16,743 nucleotides of DNA from positions 1-16,743 of the forward strand of contig DAISVU010000026.1 of the NCBI GenBank assembly GCA_036839975.1, given 5' to 3'. Every line of letters begins with the position of its first letter. Position 1 is the first letter of the stretch. A program made the position numbers and the translations under genes. The stretch is from RGIG7111 sp036839975. GTDB taxonomy: Bacteria; Bacillota; Clostridia; Peptostreptococcales; Anaerovoracaceae. This document shows, piece after piece, positions 7,685 to 13,846 of the stretch. The notes below the pieces were generated by a model, which was not told the origin of the DNA, searched no databases, and saw nothing but the letters and a program-made list of their open reading frames with translations.

Positions 7685-8113
7685 ATGAAATCATTTATCG
7701 AAAAACCTCAGAATGTGGAACGCAAATGGTTCATAGTAGATGCTGAGGGGAAGACTTTGGGTAAAGTGGCATCAAGAGTGGCTTCAATACTCAGAGGAAA
7801 GCACAAGTCGACATTCACGCCGCATGTGGACTGCGGTGATTATATCATAGTTATCAATGCCGAGAAGGTTGAAGTGACAGGCAGAAAGAGAAAGAACAAG
7901 ATCTACAAGAGACATACCGGTTATCCGGGCGGACTCAAAGAAGTCACTTTTCAACAGTTACAGGCAGCAAAACCGGAAGAGATCATCAGACACGCTGTAA
8001 AAGGCATGATGCCGAAGGGAAAGCTTGGCAGACAGATGTATAAAAAGCTGAAAGTCTATGCGGGACCTGAACACGGGCATGCGGCGCAGAAGCCTGAAAT
8101 GCTTGAAGTATAA
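7685..8113 (+). CDS. rplM: Large ribosomal subunit protein uL13
   Basis: 142-aa 50S ribosomal protein that binds 23S rRNA early in assembly. It begins MKSFIEKP and carries the conserved WFIVDAEGKTLGK, GKHK, VDCGDYIIVINA, YKRHTGYPGG, AVKGMMPKGKLGR and YAGPEHGH segments. Length equals the E. coli protein. The ATG at 7685 is chosen: AAAGGA (7672-7677) is 7 nt away, whereas the in-frame ATG at 7679 is only 1 nt from it. It lies 18 nt before rpsI in the usual rplM-rpsI pair. Confidence 0.98.
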   Translation: MKSFIEKPQNVERKWFIVDAEGKTLGKVASRVASILRGKHKSTFTPHVDCGDYIIVINAEKVEVTGRKRKNKIYKRHTGYPGGLKEVTFQQLQAAKPEEIIRHAVKGMMPKGKLGRQMYKKLKVYAGPEHGHAAQKPEMLEV

Positions 8114-8131
8114 GAAGGGAGCAATCAAACA

Positions 8132-8530
8132 ATGGCAGCAAAAATGCAATACTGCGGTACAGGCAGAAGAAAATCTTCTGTAGCCAGAGTGAGACTTATC
8201 CCCGGCACAGGAAACATCACTGTCAATAAGAAACCGCTTGACGATTATCTGGCGATGGAGATAGTTAAAAGAGAAGTTAAACGACCTTTTGAGATAGCAG
8301 GCTGCGAAGGCAGATTCGATGTTGTTGCAACAGTGTGCGGAGGCGGATTTACAGGCCAGGCGGGCGCTTTAAGGCATGGGATATCAAGAGCACTATGCGT
8401 TGCCGACAGAGAGGCCTACAGGGCACCGCTTAAGGCGGCGGGATTTCTGACAAGAGATCCCCGTATGAAGGAACGTAAAAAGTACGGACTCAAAAAAGCA
8501 AGAAGAGCAAGCCAGTTCTCAAAGAGATAG
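8132..8530 (+). CDS. rpsI: Small ribosomal subunit protein uS9
   Basis: 132-aa 30S ribosomal protein whose C-terminal tail reaches the P-site tRNA. It has YCGTGRRKSSVARVR at the N-terminus, GGGFTGQAGALRHGISRAL in the centre, and the canonical end RDPRMKERKKYGLKKAR with terminal SKR. A GAAGGGAG ribosome binding site lies before the ATG. The last codons and stop (8520-8530) are part of a 16-bp sequence duplicated at 12920-12935, so the insertion left the reading frame and C-terminus intact. Its presumed native terminator is now about 4.4 kb downstream, at 12983. Confidence 0.98.
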   Translation: MAAKMQYCGTGRRKSSVARVRLIPGTGNITVNKKPLDDYLAMEIVKREVKRPFEIAGCEGRFDVVATVCGGGFTGQAGALRHGISRALCVADREAYRAPLKAAGFLTRDPRMKERKKYGLKKARRASQFSKR

Positions 8531-8535
8531 TCACG
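8520..8535 (+). repeat. attL core (16-bp direct repeat, left copy)
   Basis: Identical to 12920-12935. It includes the end of rpsI (aag aga tag) and five further bases. After the core the two copies diverge, apart from a shared ggctt a few bases on, as expected for two att junctions. Confidence 0.7.
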
Positions 8536-8540
8536 ACGGC

Positions 8541-8562
8541 TTTCCAAAACGCTGGAAATTTT
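8541..8562 (+). terminator. Weak hairpin with T run just after rpsI
   Basis: tttcca (8541-8546) pairs with tggaaa (8553-8558), followed by TTTT. It could terminate rpsI transcription inside the island, or be part of the recombination site. The stem is short and AT-rich. Confidence 0.3.
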
Positions 8563-8620
8563 GGAATTACAGGGTTGTCGGATTTCTGTGATTTGCCGAA
8601 ACGGTGCAAAAAGAGGGCTT

Positions 8621-8653
8621 ACTTGCAACGTACTTGCAACGTACTTGCAACAC
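8621..8653 (+). repeat. Three tandem 11-bp repeats, candidate integrase arm sites (left end)
   Basis: The units at 8621-8631 and 8632-8642 are both acttgcaacgt; the third at 8643-8653 is acttgcaacac. Related units occur near the right end at 12858-12879, with the same orientation and the same caacac ending. Confidence 0.6.
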
Positions 8654-8655
8654 AG

Positions 8656-8705
8656 AAGTAAAAAAAGAGATGTTATCCAATTGGATAACATCTCTTTTTT
8701 TACTT
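8656..8705. terminator. 50-bp perfect palindrome, bidirectional terminator
   Basis: Every base from 8656 to 8680 pairs with 8705 back to 8681; the centre is AATT. The inner stem gagatgttatcc/ggataacatctc is flanked by A tracts on the left and T tracts on the right, so both strands give a hairpin followed by seven Ts. It would insulate rplM-rpsI from the island, and the reverse. Confidence 0.75.
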
Positions 8706-8875
8706 GATAAAGCATACCAGTTTGTTAACTGCTTCAAGCAGAATATTCATATTAAGATTTGTATAAACGGTCTGATTTATATTTATGATTGACTGTCCGC
8801 AGATTCATAGTTACCCCACTCTTTTATTCAACGCAGCTTCCACGGTAGATACCTATGTAGGAGTGAGAGTAAACC

Positions 8876-9028
8876 ATGATTTGGCAGTTAAAGAAAGAAC
8901 AACTGCCGGACAAGAGCTCTCGGCGTTTGAGAGCGAAATACACTCATTGTACAAATCTGGAGATTTATATCAATGAGTATTTCGCACTACGGAGCTCTGG
9001 TACGGCTGCAATAATCGAAAGACGGTGA
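8876..9028 (+). CDS. Small hypothetical ORF (50 aa)
   Basis: ATG at 8876, with TAGGAG at 8858-8863, a rather long 12 nt upstream. It encodes a basic 50-residue protein beginning MIWQLKKEQL and ending AAIIERR. It contains an inverted repeat (8933-8985). The next small ORF starts 4 nt after its stop. I do not recognise it. The whole interval 8706-9068 otherwise shows no gene. A competing plus-strand frame (8785-8976) covers the same bases, so coding status is uncertain. Confidence 0.25.
   Translation: MIWQLKKEQLPDKSSRRLRAKYTHCTNLEIYINEYFALRSSGTAAIIERR
8933..8985. repeat. Inverted repeat with 15-bp arms
   Basis: gcgaaata-ca-ctcattg (8933-8949) is complementary to caatgagtatttcgc (8971-8985) apart from a 2-nt bulge, with a 21-nt loop. 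GAGCTCT copies flank it at 8914-8920 and 8992-8998. It may be a structured RNA, a transposon relic or chance. No T run follows, so it is not a typical terminator. Confidence 0.4.
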
Positions 9029-9032
9029 TAGA

Positions 9033-9176
9033 ATGAAGCGAAACATTTATGCCCGCATCGAGTACATATTACAAAATTACACTTCTTACTGCTTCAACGA
9101 GCTTGTTCGCACCTGTGTTATAAGGCAAAGTCAACATAAAGCTTTGAAGTTTTGTCTCGTATTTTCCTGCTATTAA
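9033..9176 (+). CDS. Small hypothetical ORF (47 aa), doubtful
   Basis: ATG at 9033, 4 nt after the stop of the previous small ORF. It begins MKRNIYARIEYIL. Its second half runs antisense over the 3' end of the broken minus-strand gene, which suggests that only the first 20 or so residues derive from a real gene and the rest is read-through. No function recognised. Confidence 0.2.
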   Translation: MKRNIYARIEYILQNYTSYCFNELVRTCVIRQSQHKALKFCLVFSCY

Positions 9177-9586
9177 ATTTCCTTTATTCAAGTTTTTGAC
9201 TATACTGATTATTCCCTTATTGAAGCTTTCATTGTCATATATGTCAATGAATTCGTTGAGTATAGTTATTTGCTTGGTCATTTTCTTATGCGTCTTGCTA
9301 CCCACTTTGTAACTTCTGTAAACCTTTTCTTTAATGAGCGGCATTTTGTTGTAATACTTAGCCCGTGTGCTTTTGTTGAAGCTCTTTAGCTTGTATTTGA
9401 CTTCATTATTTTCCGTACGTCTTTTGTCTGCATTTGCACATTTAGCAATGCTTTGTTTGGGTTTTCAAATGTGAGATAGAGGTTTGCTTTCTTCCCATTT
9501 ATTATAAGATTTTTTAAATAGAGCACGTTCCCTAATTTTTTAAGAGTATTGCTAAGCAGAAAGTTATTTGAAAACAAAAATCCATG
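9069..9586 (-). pseudogene. Broken, 5'-truncated gene of unknown function
   Basis: Two minus-strand segments in different frames join into one protein. The upstream part (from about 9577) includes LYLKNLIINGKKANLYLTF and NKALLNVQMQTKDVRK. Near 9405-9413 a single-base shift moves into the frame KYKLKSFNKSTRAKYYNKMP, which continues through YRSYKVGSKTHKKMTKQ to the TAA at 9069. One lost A in the A-rich run would explain it. The 5' end is also broken: a TAG at 9587-9589 stops the upstream frame and only a TTG is available as a start. About 165 residues remain, rich in Lys and Asn. I do not recognise the family; a phage-defence or mobile-element protein would fit the setting, but that is a guess. 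Confidence 0.5.
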
Positions 9587-9589
9587 CTA

Positions 9590-9861
9590 TGCATCTAATC
9601 GATGAAAAACCAGGGCGCATACGAAGAATAATTGCAAAAAAACATCACCTAATCCGGGATGAAAATCAAGGATATGATAAAAGGTTATAATATGCTCAAA
9701 AGGGGGAAAAATACAATGAAAAAAGAACATCCTTTATCAACAATAAGAATAGGATAGAAAATCCTTCACTATGTAAAAGTTGTATCTGAGAATGTAAGGA
9801 GAATTATAAGGTGAAGTGGATATCGTGTTCACAATATGAACGCGTTGTTAATAATAAATGT
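9590..9861. other. Non-coding or relic stretch
   Basis: No intact gene is visible. Very short frames look like fragments: one from 9589 (MHLIDEKPGRIRRIIAKKHH, ending at 9690) and a 13-codon ORF with a strong AAAGGGGG ribosome binding site ending near 9759. A small palindrome, gttca-N5-tgaac, lies at 9827-9841. The stretch is best read as debris of older island genes. Confidence 0.4.
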
Positions 9862-9894
9862 AATGACAGTCAATAATCTGTCATTTTCTTTTAG
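9862..9894 (+). terminator. Probable rho-independent terminator upstream of the methyltransferase
   Basis: aatgacag (9862-9869) pairs perfectly with ctgtcatt (9878-9885) around an 8-nt loop, followed by TTCTTTTAG. The stem is AT-rich, so strength is moderate. Confidence 0.5.
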
Positions 9895-9925
9895 AAAAAA
9901 TCACACAAAAAAACTCACGATATCG

Positions 9926-9966
9926 TTAGATTTTTAAGTGGTATATGTTATAATAGCACATATCAC
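9926..9966 (+). promoter_or_regulatory. Promoter of the broken R-M operon with an operator-like inverted repeat
   Basis: An extended -10 (TGT then TATAAT, 9946-9954) with a weak -35 TTAGAT (9926-9931) at 17-nt spacing. The inverted repeat atatgt (9943-9948) / acatat (9958-9963), extended by gtg/cac, straddles the -10. C5 methylases with an N-terminal HTH often repress their own promoter at such a site, so this is a candidate operator. Confidence 0.5.
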
Positions 9967-10002
9967 TTTATAATACATACTTGACGGAGAAAAGAAAGGG
10001 GA

Positions 10003-11243
10003 ATTAGTTATAACAGACTATGGAATACATTAGTTGAAAATGAAATGAGCAAAACAGAGCTCAAATGCTGGCATTAGTTACAATGTTCTTGTAAAAATGG
10101 GTAAGAACGAGACGGTTTCTATGGAGAGTATGGAAAAAATCTGCAATGCCTTAGATTGTAATATTGAAAACATAATGGAATTTGTTCCTGAAAAAGTAGT
10201 TGAAAAGGTTGAAAGGCCAAAGGGCAATTTCACTTCCATAGAACTGTTTGCCGGTGCTGGAGGACTGGCATTAGGCCTTGAGTAGGCTGGTTTTGAAGAG
10301 ATAGGCCTTGTAGAGTTTGATAAGGATGCTACAGACACATTGCACCTTAACAGGCCGGAGTGGAATGTGACTTGCGATGATATAGCAAACATTTCTTGTA
10401 AGAATCTTGAAGAATATTTTTCGATAAAGAATGGCGAACTTGACCTTTTATCTGGTGGCGCACCATGCCAATCTTTTTCATATGCAGGAAAAAGATTGGG
10501 TCTTGAGGATGCAAGAGGTACCCTGTTTTATCACTATGCAAAGTTTCTCGAGCAACTTTAACCAAAGATGTTTTTGTTTGAAAATGTTAGAGGATTACTT
10601 ACTCATGATAGAGGGAAAACATACAAAACGATAATTGAAATCTTCGAATCTCAGGGCTACACTATTCATAAAAAAAGTGCTTAATGCATGGGATTATGGC
10701 GTGGCACAAAAGAGAGAAAGACTCTTTACTATAGGAATTAGAAATGATCTTGTTAATAAAATCAAATTTGAATTCCCAGAACCATATGAATATAAGCCGG
10801 TTTTAAGAGATGTTCTTGTAGATGTTCCGGAAAGCCCAGGCACACCATACGGTGAAAAGAAAAAAAAGTTGTTTGAACTTGTTCCGCCAGGAGGATACTG
10901 GAGAGATATTGATCCGGAATTAGCAAAGGATTATATGAAGAGTTGCTGGGATATGGAAGGTGGAAGAACAGGAATATTAAGGAGATTAAGCTTAGAGGAA
11001 CCTTCATTAACAGTCTTGACCTCACCATCTCAAAAGCAAACAGAAAGATGCCATCCATTAGAAGCAAGACCGCTTACAGTTAGAGAAATGCAAAGATGCC
11101 AGAGTTTTCCTGACGAGTGGGAATTCTCAGGGAAAGTAGGTTCGCAGTATAAGCAAGTTGGAAATGCCGTTCCGGTAAATCTTGCATTTGAAATAGGAAA
11201 TGAAATAAGGAAAGGGTTAGAGTGTTTGAAATGTGGCCATTAA
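10003..11243 (+). pseudogene. XRE-fused C5 cytosine DNA methyltransferase, multiply disrupted
   Basis: Reassembled, this is a helix-turn-helix domain of XRE type (SYNRLWNTLVENEMSKTELK, then NAGISYNVLVKMGKNETVS) fused to a C5 methylase. Methylase motifs: I, ELFAGAGGLALGLE; IV, GGAPCQSFSYAGKR with the catalytic PC; VI, FENVRGLL; VIII, QKRERLFTIG; IX, REMQRCQSFPDEW; X, QYKQVGNAVP. Lesions: no ATG at the expected start (ATT at 10003, after AAAGGGG); a 2-nt loss near 10063-10065; TAG at 10283-10285; TAA at 10559-10561; and one extra A in the run 10670-10676. The gene cannot make a functional enzyme as read. The neighbouring Eco47II-type nuclease predicts GGNCC as the target. Its end overlaps the nuclease start by 13 nt. 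Confidence 0.9.
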
Positions 11244-12016
11244 GTTATATTAAAGAAGAAGATTTTAAGAAGCATGTGAAGTTTACCATCGAAAAATATG
11301 GAAGCTCGAATCGTTTGATTTGAATAGATTCAATAAGAATATCATTGATCCAATAAAATTAATTTTCGATAAGACCGTGTATAGAGCTTCGTGGGAAGAA
11401 ATAGTTAGCAACGAAATATTCAGGCAGCGCGACAAATCAAACAATAATGATATAGGCTATTTCCATCAGAATAGTTTCCAATACATTATACGGAACCGAA
11501 GGCGGATGGGATGTAATATTCGAAGATCTTGAAGGAATAGAAATTTCGGATGCAGGCACAGTACATACTGTTTATGTTGAGATGAAGAATAAACATAACA
11601 CTATGAATTCTGCATCTGCTGGCAAGACATTTATCAAAATGCAGGATCAGCTACTCAATGACGATGATTGTGCTTGTTTCCTAGTTGAAGCTATTGCACA
11701 GAAATCACAGAATATTAAATGGGAGACAACAGTTGATAAGAAAAAAGTTGGTCACAAACTCATTAGAAGAATAAGCATGGATCAGTTCTATGCTCTTGTG
11801 ACCGGTGAGGAAGAGGCATTCTATAATATGTGTATGGTTCTTCCGAATGTAATAGAAAAAGTTATCTCTGAAATGGAAGATGTGAAAGTTCCGGAAGATA
11901 GAGTTATGGAAGAACTTGCAGAATGGGCCGGCCATCTTGACACAGAGTCAGGCGATATGGCAATAGCGATGGCAGTTTATATGCTGGGATTTAGCGGATA
12001 CAATGGGTTTTATTAA
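11231..12016 (+). pseudogene. Eco47II-family type II restriction endonuclease, frameshifted
   Basis: The start at 11231 (MWPLSYIKEEDFKKH) overlaps the methylase end. The frame is lost near 11305, where one C appears missing between GGAAGC and CTCGAATCG. It resumes with FDLNRFNKNIIDPIKL and RQRDKSNNNDIGYFHQN, shifts again between about 11470 and 11495, and continues through GGWDVIFED and VYVEMKNKHNTMNSASAGK to the TAA at 12014. The D in WDV and E-x-K in VEMKNK suit a PD-(D/E)XK nuclease core. The sequence recalls the Eco47II family (GGNCC cutters), recognised from memory of conserved segments rather than by alignment. The 144-codon 3' part is open and might be called a gene by itself, but it lacks the N-terminal half. 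Confidence 0.82.
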
Positions 12017-12031
12017 TTTTGGCAAGGGAAA

Positions 12032-12826
12032 ATGATTAAAAGAAGTATAAATGAAAATGGTCAAATACTTTACTTAGATAATGATGGCTTTCTGGATGTC
12101 AGTGATTACCAATCTGAAATTGCGAAACAGTTTTTACAAGAATTTGCAGTGGCACGTGAAATCAACCAGTACATATACGAACTATATGATTCAATCAATG
12201 TTCATAAACAAGATGTAATAAACAGATTCATAATCAGTTCTTTAAATAAAGTGCACAAATCTTTTCAAGCAGCGGTTTTGTGCTGTTCAAAAGGATTAGA
12301 AGAACAGGCAAAGATTCTAATCAGAACGATGTTGGACAAAATTATGATAGCAACTGCGGTAATGAAAAATCCTAAAAATTATAATAAATGGATAAAAATG
12401 CAATTGTGGGGAAGAAATGGATTGATTAAAGATATCCGGGATAATGTACCAGGATTGGATCATTTGGATCTAGATGATGGTATACAAATTGATAATAGAG
12501 GGAAGTTTGTAAGTCAAAAGAAATGGGCAGAAATGGCAGAAATGACAGCAGATTACAATTTTGTTTATAGATTGTTTTCTGGTGAAGTTCATTTGTCAGC
12601 TCGTTCGGTAGATTGGGACTATGAGTTTGGTGGTGATGAGAGTTATATGAATATAGCTCCGAGGGCAGAAAAAACAAATAAAATAATCCTAACATTAGCT
12701 GATTATATGATGTGTTTCATAAAGACTGTAATAAATCATTTTAACAGATATTTGGAAATAGATAAAAAACTTGAGTATTGTCAGAAAAAGTACCTAGACA
12801 AATCTAGATATGCAGGCAAGAAATGA
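12032..12826 (+). CDS. DUF5677-like alpha-helical protein, intact island gene
   Basis: 264-aa protein, 15 nt after the nuclease stop, with AAGGGA before the ATG. It has no signal peptide or membrane segment and is predicted largely helical. The segments EEQAKILIRTMLDKIMIAT (90-108), NPKNYNKW (113-120) and YRLFSGEVHLSA (179-190) resemble DUF5677 proteins, whose function I do not know. R180 and H187 form an R-x6-H motif of the kind seen in HEPN ribonucleases. That resemblance is only a motif match. It is the only sizeable open gene in the island and ends at 12826 with an unremarkable AT-rich codon usage like its broken neighbours. The operon position suggests it travelled with the R-M pair as an accessory or separate defence gene. 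Confidence 0.7.
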   Translation: MIKRSINENGQILYLDNDGFLDVSDYQSEIAKQFLQEFAVAREINQYIYELYDSINVHKQDVINRFIISSLNKVHKSFQAAVLCCSKGLEEQAKILIRTMLDKIMIATAVMKNPKNYNKWIKMQLWGRNGLIKDIRDNVPGLDHLDLDDGIQIDNRGKFVSQKKWAEMAEMTADYNFVYRLFSGEVHLSARSVDWDYEFGGDESYMNIAPRAEKTNKIILTLADYMMCFIKTVINHFNRYLEIDKKLEYCQKKYLDKSRYAGKK

Positions 12827-12857
12827 AGTGGCAAGAAGAAAGCTTAAATGGATTTCA

Positions 12858-12879
12858 ACTTGCAATATACTTACAACAC
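12858..12879 (+). repeat. Two degenerate 11-bp repeats, candidate integrase arm sites (right end)
   Basis: acttgcaatat (12858-12868) and acttacaacac (12869-12879) match the left-end units (acttgcaacgt, acttgcaacac) in length, phase and orientation. They lie 41 bp inside the right core copy. Confidence 0.5.
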
Positions 12880-12911
12880 TGTAAATATGAACCCAGTGTT
12901 TTCAATGGGTT
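12875..12911 (+). terminator. Alternative weak hairpins after the DUF5677-like gene
   Basis: aacactg (12875-12881) pairs with cagtgtt (12894-12900), followed by TTC. An alternative aaccca (12890-12895) / tgggtt (12906-12911) pairing is mutually exclusive with it. Either could terminate transcription weakly. Confidence 0.35.
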
Positions 12912-12919
12912 TTACCTAC

Positions 12920-12935
12920 CAAAGAGATAGTCACG
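12920..12935 (+). repeat. attR core (16-bp direct repeat, right copy)
   Basis: Exact copy of 8520-8535, including the duplicated rpsI end aaagagatag. Sequence to its right should be the original chromosome downstream of rpsI. Confidence 0.7.
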
Positions 12936-12982
12936 GCTTTTGCTTATATCCGGATACGGTTTGTACGAAAAAACGGATTATC

Positions 12983-13014
12983 AAGATGCACCCTTTAAAC
13001 AGGGTGTATCTTTT
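12983..13014 (+). terminator. Strong terminator, probably the native rplM-rpsI terminator displaced by the insertion
   Basis: Arms 12983-12994 (aagatgcaccct) and 13001-13012 (agggtgtatctt) pair with one G-T wobble around a 6-nt loop, followed by TTTT and later more Ts. It is 48 nt after the attR core, the position expected for an rpsI terminator in an uninterrupted chromosome. From 13015 to the next promoter nothing else is seen. Confidence 0.75.
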
Positions 13015-13118
13015 GGTTGATTTTTGGATTGTGACCAACGGATTAAATTTTCACAGATTGCTTTTACAAGAATATCATGAGTTAATAACAGAATGATTTT
13101 TTGACATATGCGGGGTTC

Positions 13119-13147
13119 TTGTCCTTTTAGTCTATCTGAGATATAAT
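13119..13147 (+). promoter_or_regulatory. Promoter placed directly at the start codon of the next gene
   Basis: TTGTCC (13119-13124), 17 nt, TATAAT (13142-13147). The start of transcription would fall at about 13153-13156, on or next to the ATG at 13156. An upstream TTGACA at 13101 has no matching -10 at the proper distance. Confidence 0.6.
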
Positions 13148-13155
13148 TTTTTAAG

Positions 13156-13764
13156 ATGGAACAGAGAAAAGAACTGAAATCTTTTTATATAGGTGATTCA
13201 TATGGCGGAAATCAGCAGTGGTTTAAGAGTTTTATGATGCGCCTTGGCGGGTGCGGAGCGCAGACTGCCTGTGACGCCTGTATTTATTTTGCGAAAAATT
13301 TCGGCATGAAGAAGCTCTGCCCGTTTGCGGATGAAAATCTTAGCCGCGAGCAATATGTGGCTTTTTCGGAGGTCATGAGACCTTACCTGCGTCCGAGAAT
13401 GGGCGGCATAAATACACTCAGCGTATTTATTGCCGGGTTTGAACGTTACATTACGGATCGCAGAGGAACAATAACGATGAGAGCCCTTGTGGGAGAACAG
13501 CCGTATGCGGAAACCTCTGAAACGATAAAGCTTCAGATCGACAAGGGGTTTCCGATACCGTGCCTCATTTTAAAGCACGTTGATCCCGATATGAGCGATT
13601 TTGTATGGCACTGGTTCATGCTTGCCGGATATGATGAGTCCGGCCATAGAACACTCAGAGTCAAGACAGTCACATACGGTCGCTATAAATGGGTCGATCT
13701 GGCTAAGCTCTGGGATACGGGATGTGAGCCTAAGGGAGGATTGGTGCTGTTTGACGTTGCCTGA
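13156..13764 (+). CDS. Putative papain-fold (C39-like) cysteine peptidase, uncharacterised
   Basis: 202-aa protein without signal peptide or membrane segment. The pattern GGNQQW (17-22), LGGCGAQTACDACIY with C33 (30-44), WHWFMLAGYDE with H152 (151-161), then a beta strand and W-(V)-D (179-181) resembles C39/BtrH-like cysteine peptidases: Gln for the oxyanion hole, nucleophile Cys at a helix start, His just before a GYD strand. This is fold-level inference, and substrate and role are unknown. There is no Shine-Dalgarno before the ATG at 13156, and the nearest upstream in-frame codons are TTT, AAG and the TAA inside the -10 box, so the N-terminus cannot extend upstream. Translation may be leaderless. 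It is followed 82 bp later by glyA, which has its own promoter. Confidence 0.65.
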   Translation: MEQRKELKSFYIGDSYGGNQQWFKSFMMRLGGCGAQTACDACIYFAKNFGMKKLCPFADENLSREQYVAFSEVMRPYLRPRMGGINTLSVFIAGFERYITDRRGTITMRALVGEQPYAETSETIKLQIDKGFPIPCLILKHVDPDMSDFVWHWFMLAGYDESGHRTLRVKTVTYGRYKWVDLAKLWDTGCEPKGGLVLFDVA

Positions 13765-13793
13765 CAGCCGGTTTTGAAAAACGATGGAAAGGC

Positions 13794-13822
13794 TTGAAAA
13801 TATGCGGTGAATTGATTAGAAT
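13794..13822 (+). promoter_or_regulatory. Promoter of glyA
   Basis: TTGAAA (13794-13799), 17 nt, TAGAAT (13817-13822). The predicted start is near 13829, giving a leader of about 18 nt that just contains the ribosome binding site, so no riboswitch fits. Confidence 0.65.
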
Positions 13823-13846
13823 ATAACCCGTGAAAGGAGATATGAA

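Larger units (their letters stand above)
8520..12935. mobile_element. Integrase-less island at the 3' end of rpsI (CIME-like)
   Basis: The boundaries are a 16-bp perfect direct repeat, caaagagatagtcacg, at 8520-8535 and 12920-12935. The left copy covers the last two rpsI codons and stop. Just inside both ends are same-orientation 11-bp repeats of acttgcaacgt type (three on the left, two degenerate on the right), like arm-type integrase sites. The interior is AT-richer than its flanks and holds eroded genes. No integrase, excisionase or mobilization gene is seen. Integration of conjugative elements into the 3' end of rpsI is known in Bacillota. An element flanked by attL and attR without recombination genes fits a cis-mobilizable element or a deletion remnant. 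Confidence 0.7.

Noticed and set aside
8621..8653. CRISPR or plasmid iteron array
   Set aside because: Units of 11 bp in direct tandem without spacers are too short for CRISPR, and no Rep or Cas gene is nearby. The matching units at the other end favour integrase arm sites.
8604..8792. 62-codon plus-strand frame near the left end of the island
   Set aside because: It is made of the 11-bp repeats and the 50-bp palindrome; the opposite strand gives a mirror frame for the same reason.
10003..12016. Sequencing errors as the cause of the broken R-M genes
   Set aside because: Some indels lie in A runs, but two nonsense codons and several frameshifts confined to this operon, with intact long genes on both sides, point to decay. 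A read-level check remains useful.
11582..12016. A separate 144-aa gene at the nuclease 3' end
   Set aside because: It continues the Eco47II-like protein in a shifted frame, has no ribosome binding site, and starts inside the catalytic core.
12848..13096. 82-codon plus-strand frame after the DUF5677-like gene
   Set aside because: It runs across the attR core, the right-end repeats and the strong terminator at 12983, and has no ribosome binding site. It is a junction artefact.
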